Source: Gammaproteobacteria bacterium UBA4475
GTDB taxonomy: Bacteria > Pseudomonadota > Gammaproteobacteria > Pseudomonadales > Azotimanducaceae
NCBI GenBank assembly: GCA_002389265.1
Contig: DGOD01000326.1
Coordinates: 1 to 6,249 of the forward strand
DNA length: 6,249 bases
Direction of reading: 5' to 3'
Below the pieces are notes generated by a model. The model searched no databases. It was not told the DNA's origin and saw nothing but the letters and a program-made list of their open reading frames with translations. The position numbers and the translations under genes were made by a program. Of the stretch, positions 6,155-6,249 are shown in pieces (within the stretch, counting starts at the first letter, position 1; each line of letters opens with the position of its first letter).

Positions 6155-6172
6155 ATGCCATCGGTGTGGCAT
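6155..6172. repeat. short hairpin / inverted repeat ATGCCA-TGGCAT
   Basis: Perfect 6-bp arms ATGCCA (6155-6160) and TGGCAT (6167-6172) enclose a 6-nt loop TCGGTG whose outer T and G could add a wobble pair. Neither strand has a T run after it, so it is not a standard intrinsic terminator. An operator dyad or an RNA stem is possible. Confidence 0.35.
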
Positions 6173-6211
6173 CACGAAAACTAACGGGACTGGTATCTGG
6201 AAATGAATCCC

Positions 6212-6225
6212 ACCCGGGTTACCCG
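6212..6225. repeat. overlapping palindromes around CCCGGG
   Basis: ACCCGGGT (6212-6219) is a perfect 8-bp palindrome, and CGGGT-T-ACCCG (6215-6225) is a second perfect dyad sharing its right half, so the arm unit ACCCG appears alternately on the two strands. This may be a binding site array near the promoter of a gene beyond the window. The function is unknown. Confidence 0.3.
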
Positions 6226-6249
6226 CCCACATTAGTAATACATACCAAT

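Larger units (their letters stand above)
5975..6249. other. right flank, no convincing gene
   Basis: A 275-bp stretch after the operon without a recognisable gene. On the minus strand one frame is open from the edge (6247) to a TGA at 6119-6121 (42 codons) but matches nothing known. No hairpin plus T-run terminator is seen behind the hydrolase gene. RNA from about 5999 to 6060 is modestly C-rich (about 20 C to 10 G), so weak Rho termination is possible. A CCTAG-T-CTAGG dyad lies at 6003-6013, TGTTC is repeated 10 bp apart (6096 and 6106), and regulatory-looking dyads lie at 6131-6146, 6155-6172 and 6212-6225. Confidence 0.6.

Noticed and set aside
6119..6247. Minus frame open from the right edge, possibly the end of a neighbouring gene
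   Set aside because: 42 codons with no motif; a frame this long is common by chance. It cannot be excluded without the next bases.
1..6249. Search for CRISPR arrays, tRNA or rRNA genes, insertion sequences, transposases, toxin-antitoxin or defence genes
   Set aside because: No regular repeats, cloverleaf, terminal inverted repeats or relevant protein motifs were seen; the window is metabolic.

Overview
The window holds one divergent regulator–operon unit of bacterial type. A LysR-type regulator lies on the minus strand (175-1092). Across a 160-bp control region, four plus-strand genes follow: an acyl-CoA dehydrogenase (1253-2440), a type I Baeyer-Villiger flavin monooxygenase (2485-4131), a classical short-chain dehydrogenase/reductase (4143-4919) and an amidohydrolase-2/COG3618 metal-type hydrolase (4949-5974). 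The gaps between the four are 44, 11 and 29 bp with no visible terminator, so a single transcript is likely. All five frames are intact and of normal family length.

Gene content and style (LysR of the CrgA-like type, Shine-Dalgarno leaders, balanced base composition a little above half G+C by eye) suggest a free-living proteobacterium, perhaps a marine gammaproteobacterium. That placement is an inference from general familiarity with such clusters, not from a search.

Taken together, the enzymes look like an oxidative catabolic route for a cyclic or otherwise hydrophobic ketone or alcohol. The SDR would oxidise an alcohol to a ketone, the monooxygenase would insert oxygen to give a lactone or ester, the amidohydrolase-fold enzyme could open the lactone, and the acyl-CoA dehydrogenase would act on a CoA-activated product. 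This resembles the logic of the cyclohexanol/cyclohexanone (chn) pathway, but with a COG3618-type hydrolase in place of the alpha/beta-hydrolase lactonase and a LysR in place of the AraC-type regulator. No CoA ligase, aldehyde dehydrogenase or thiolase lies in the window, so the pathway cannot be closed from this sequence, and the substrate is unknown.

The flanks carry no convincing genes. The left flank (1-174) has a nested dyad and a strongly C-rich, G-poor stretch on the lysR transcript strand that looks like a Rho-utilisation site. The right flank (5975-6249) has a CRP-like half-site pair, a 6-bp hairpin and overlapping CCCGGG-centred palindromes. CTAG, which is scarce inside the genes, is clustered in both flanks.
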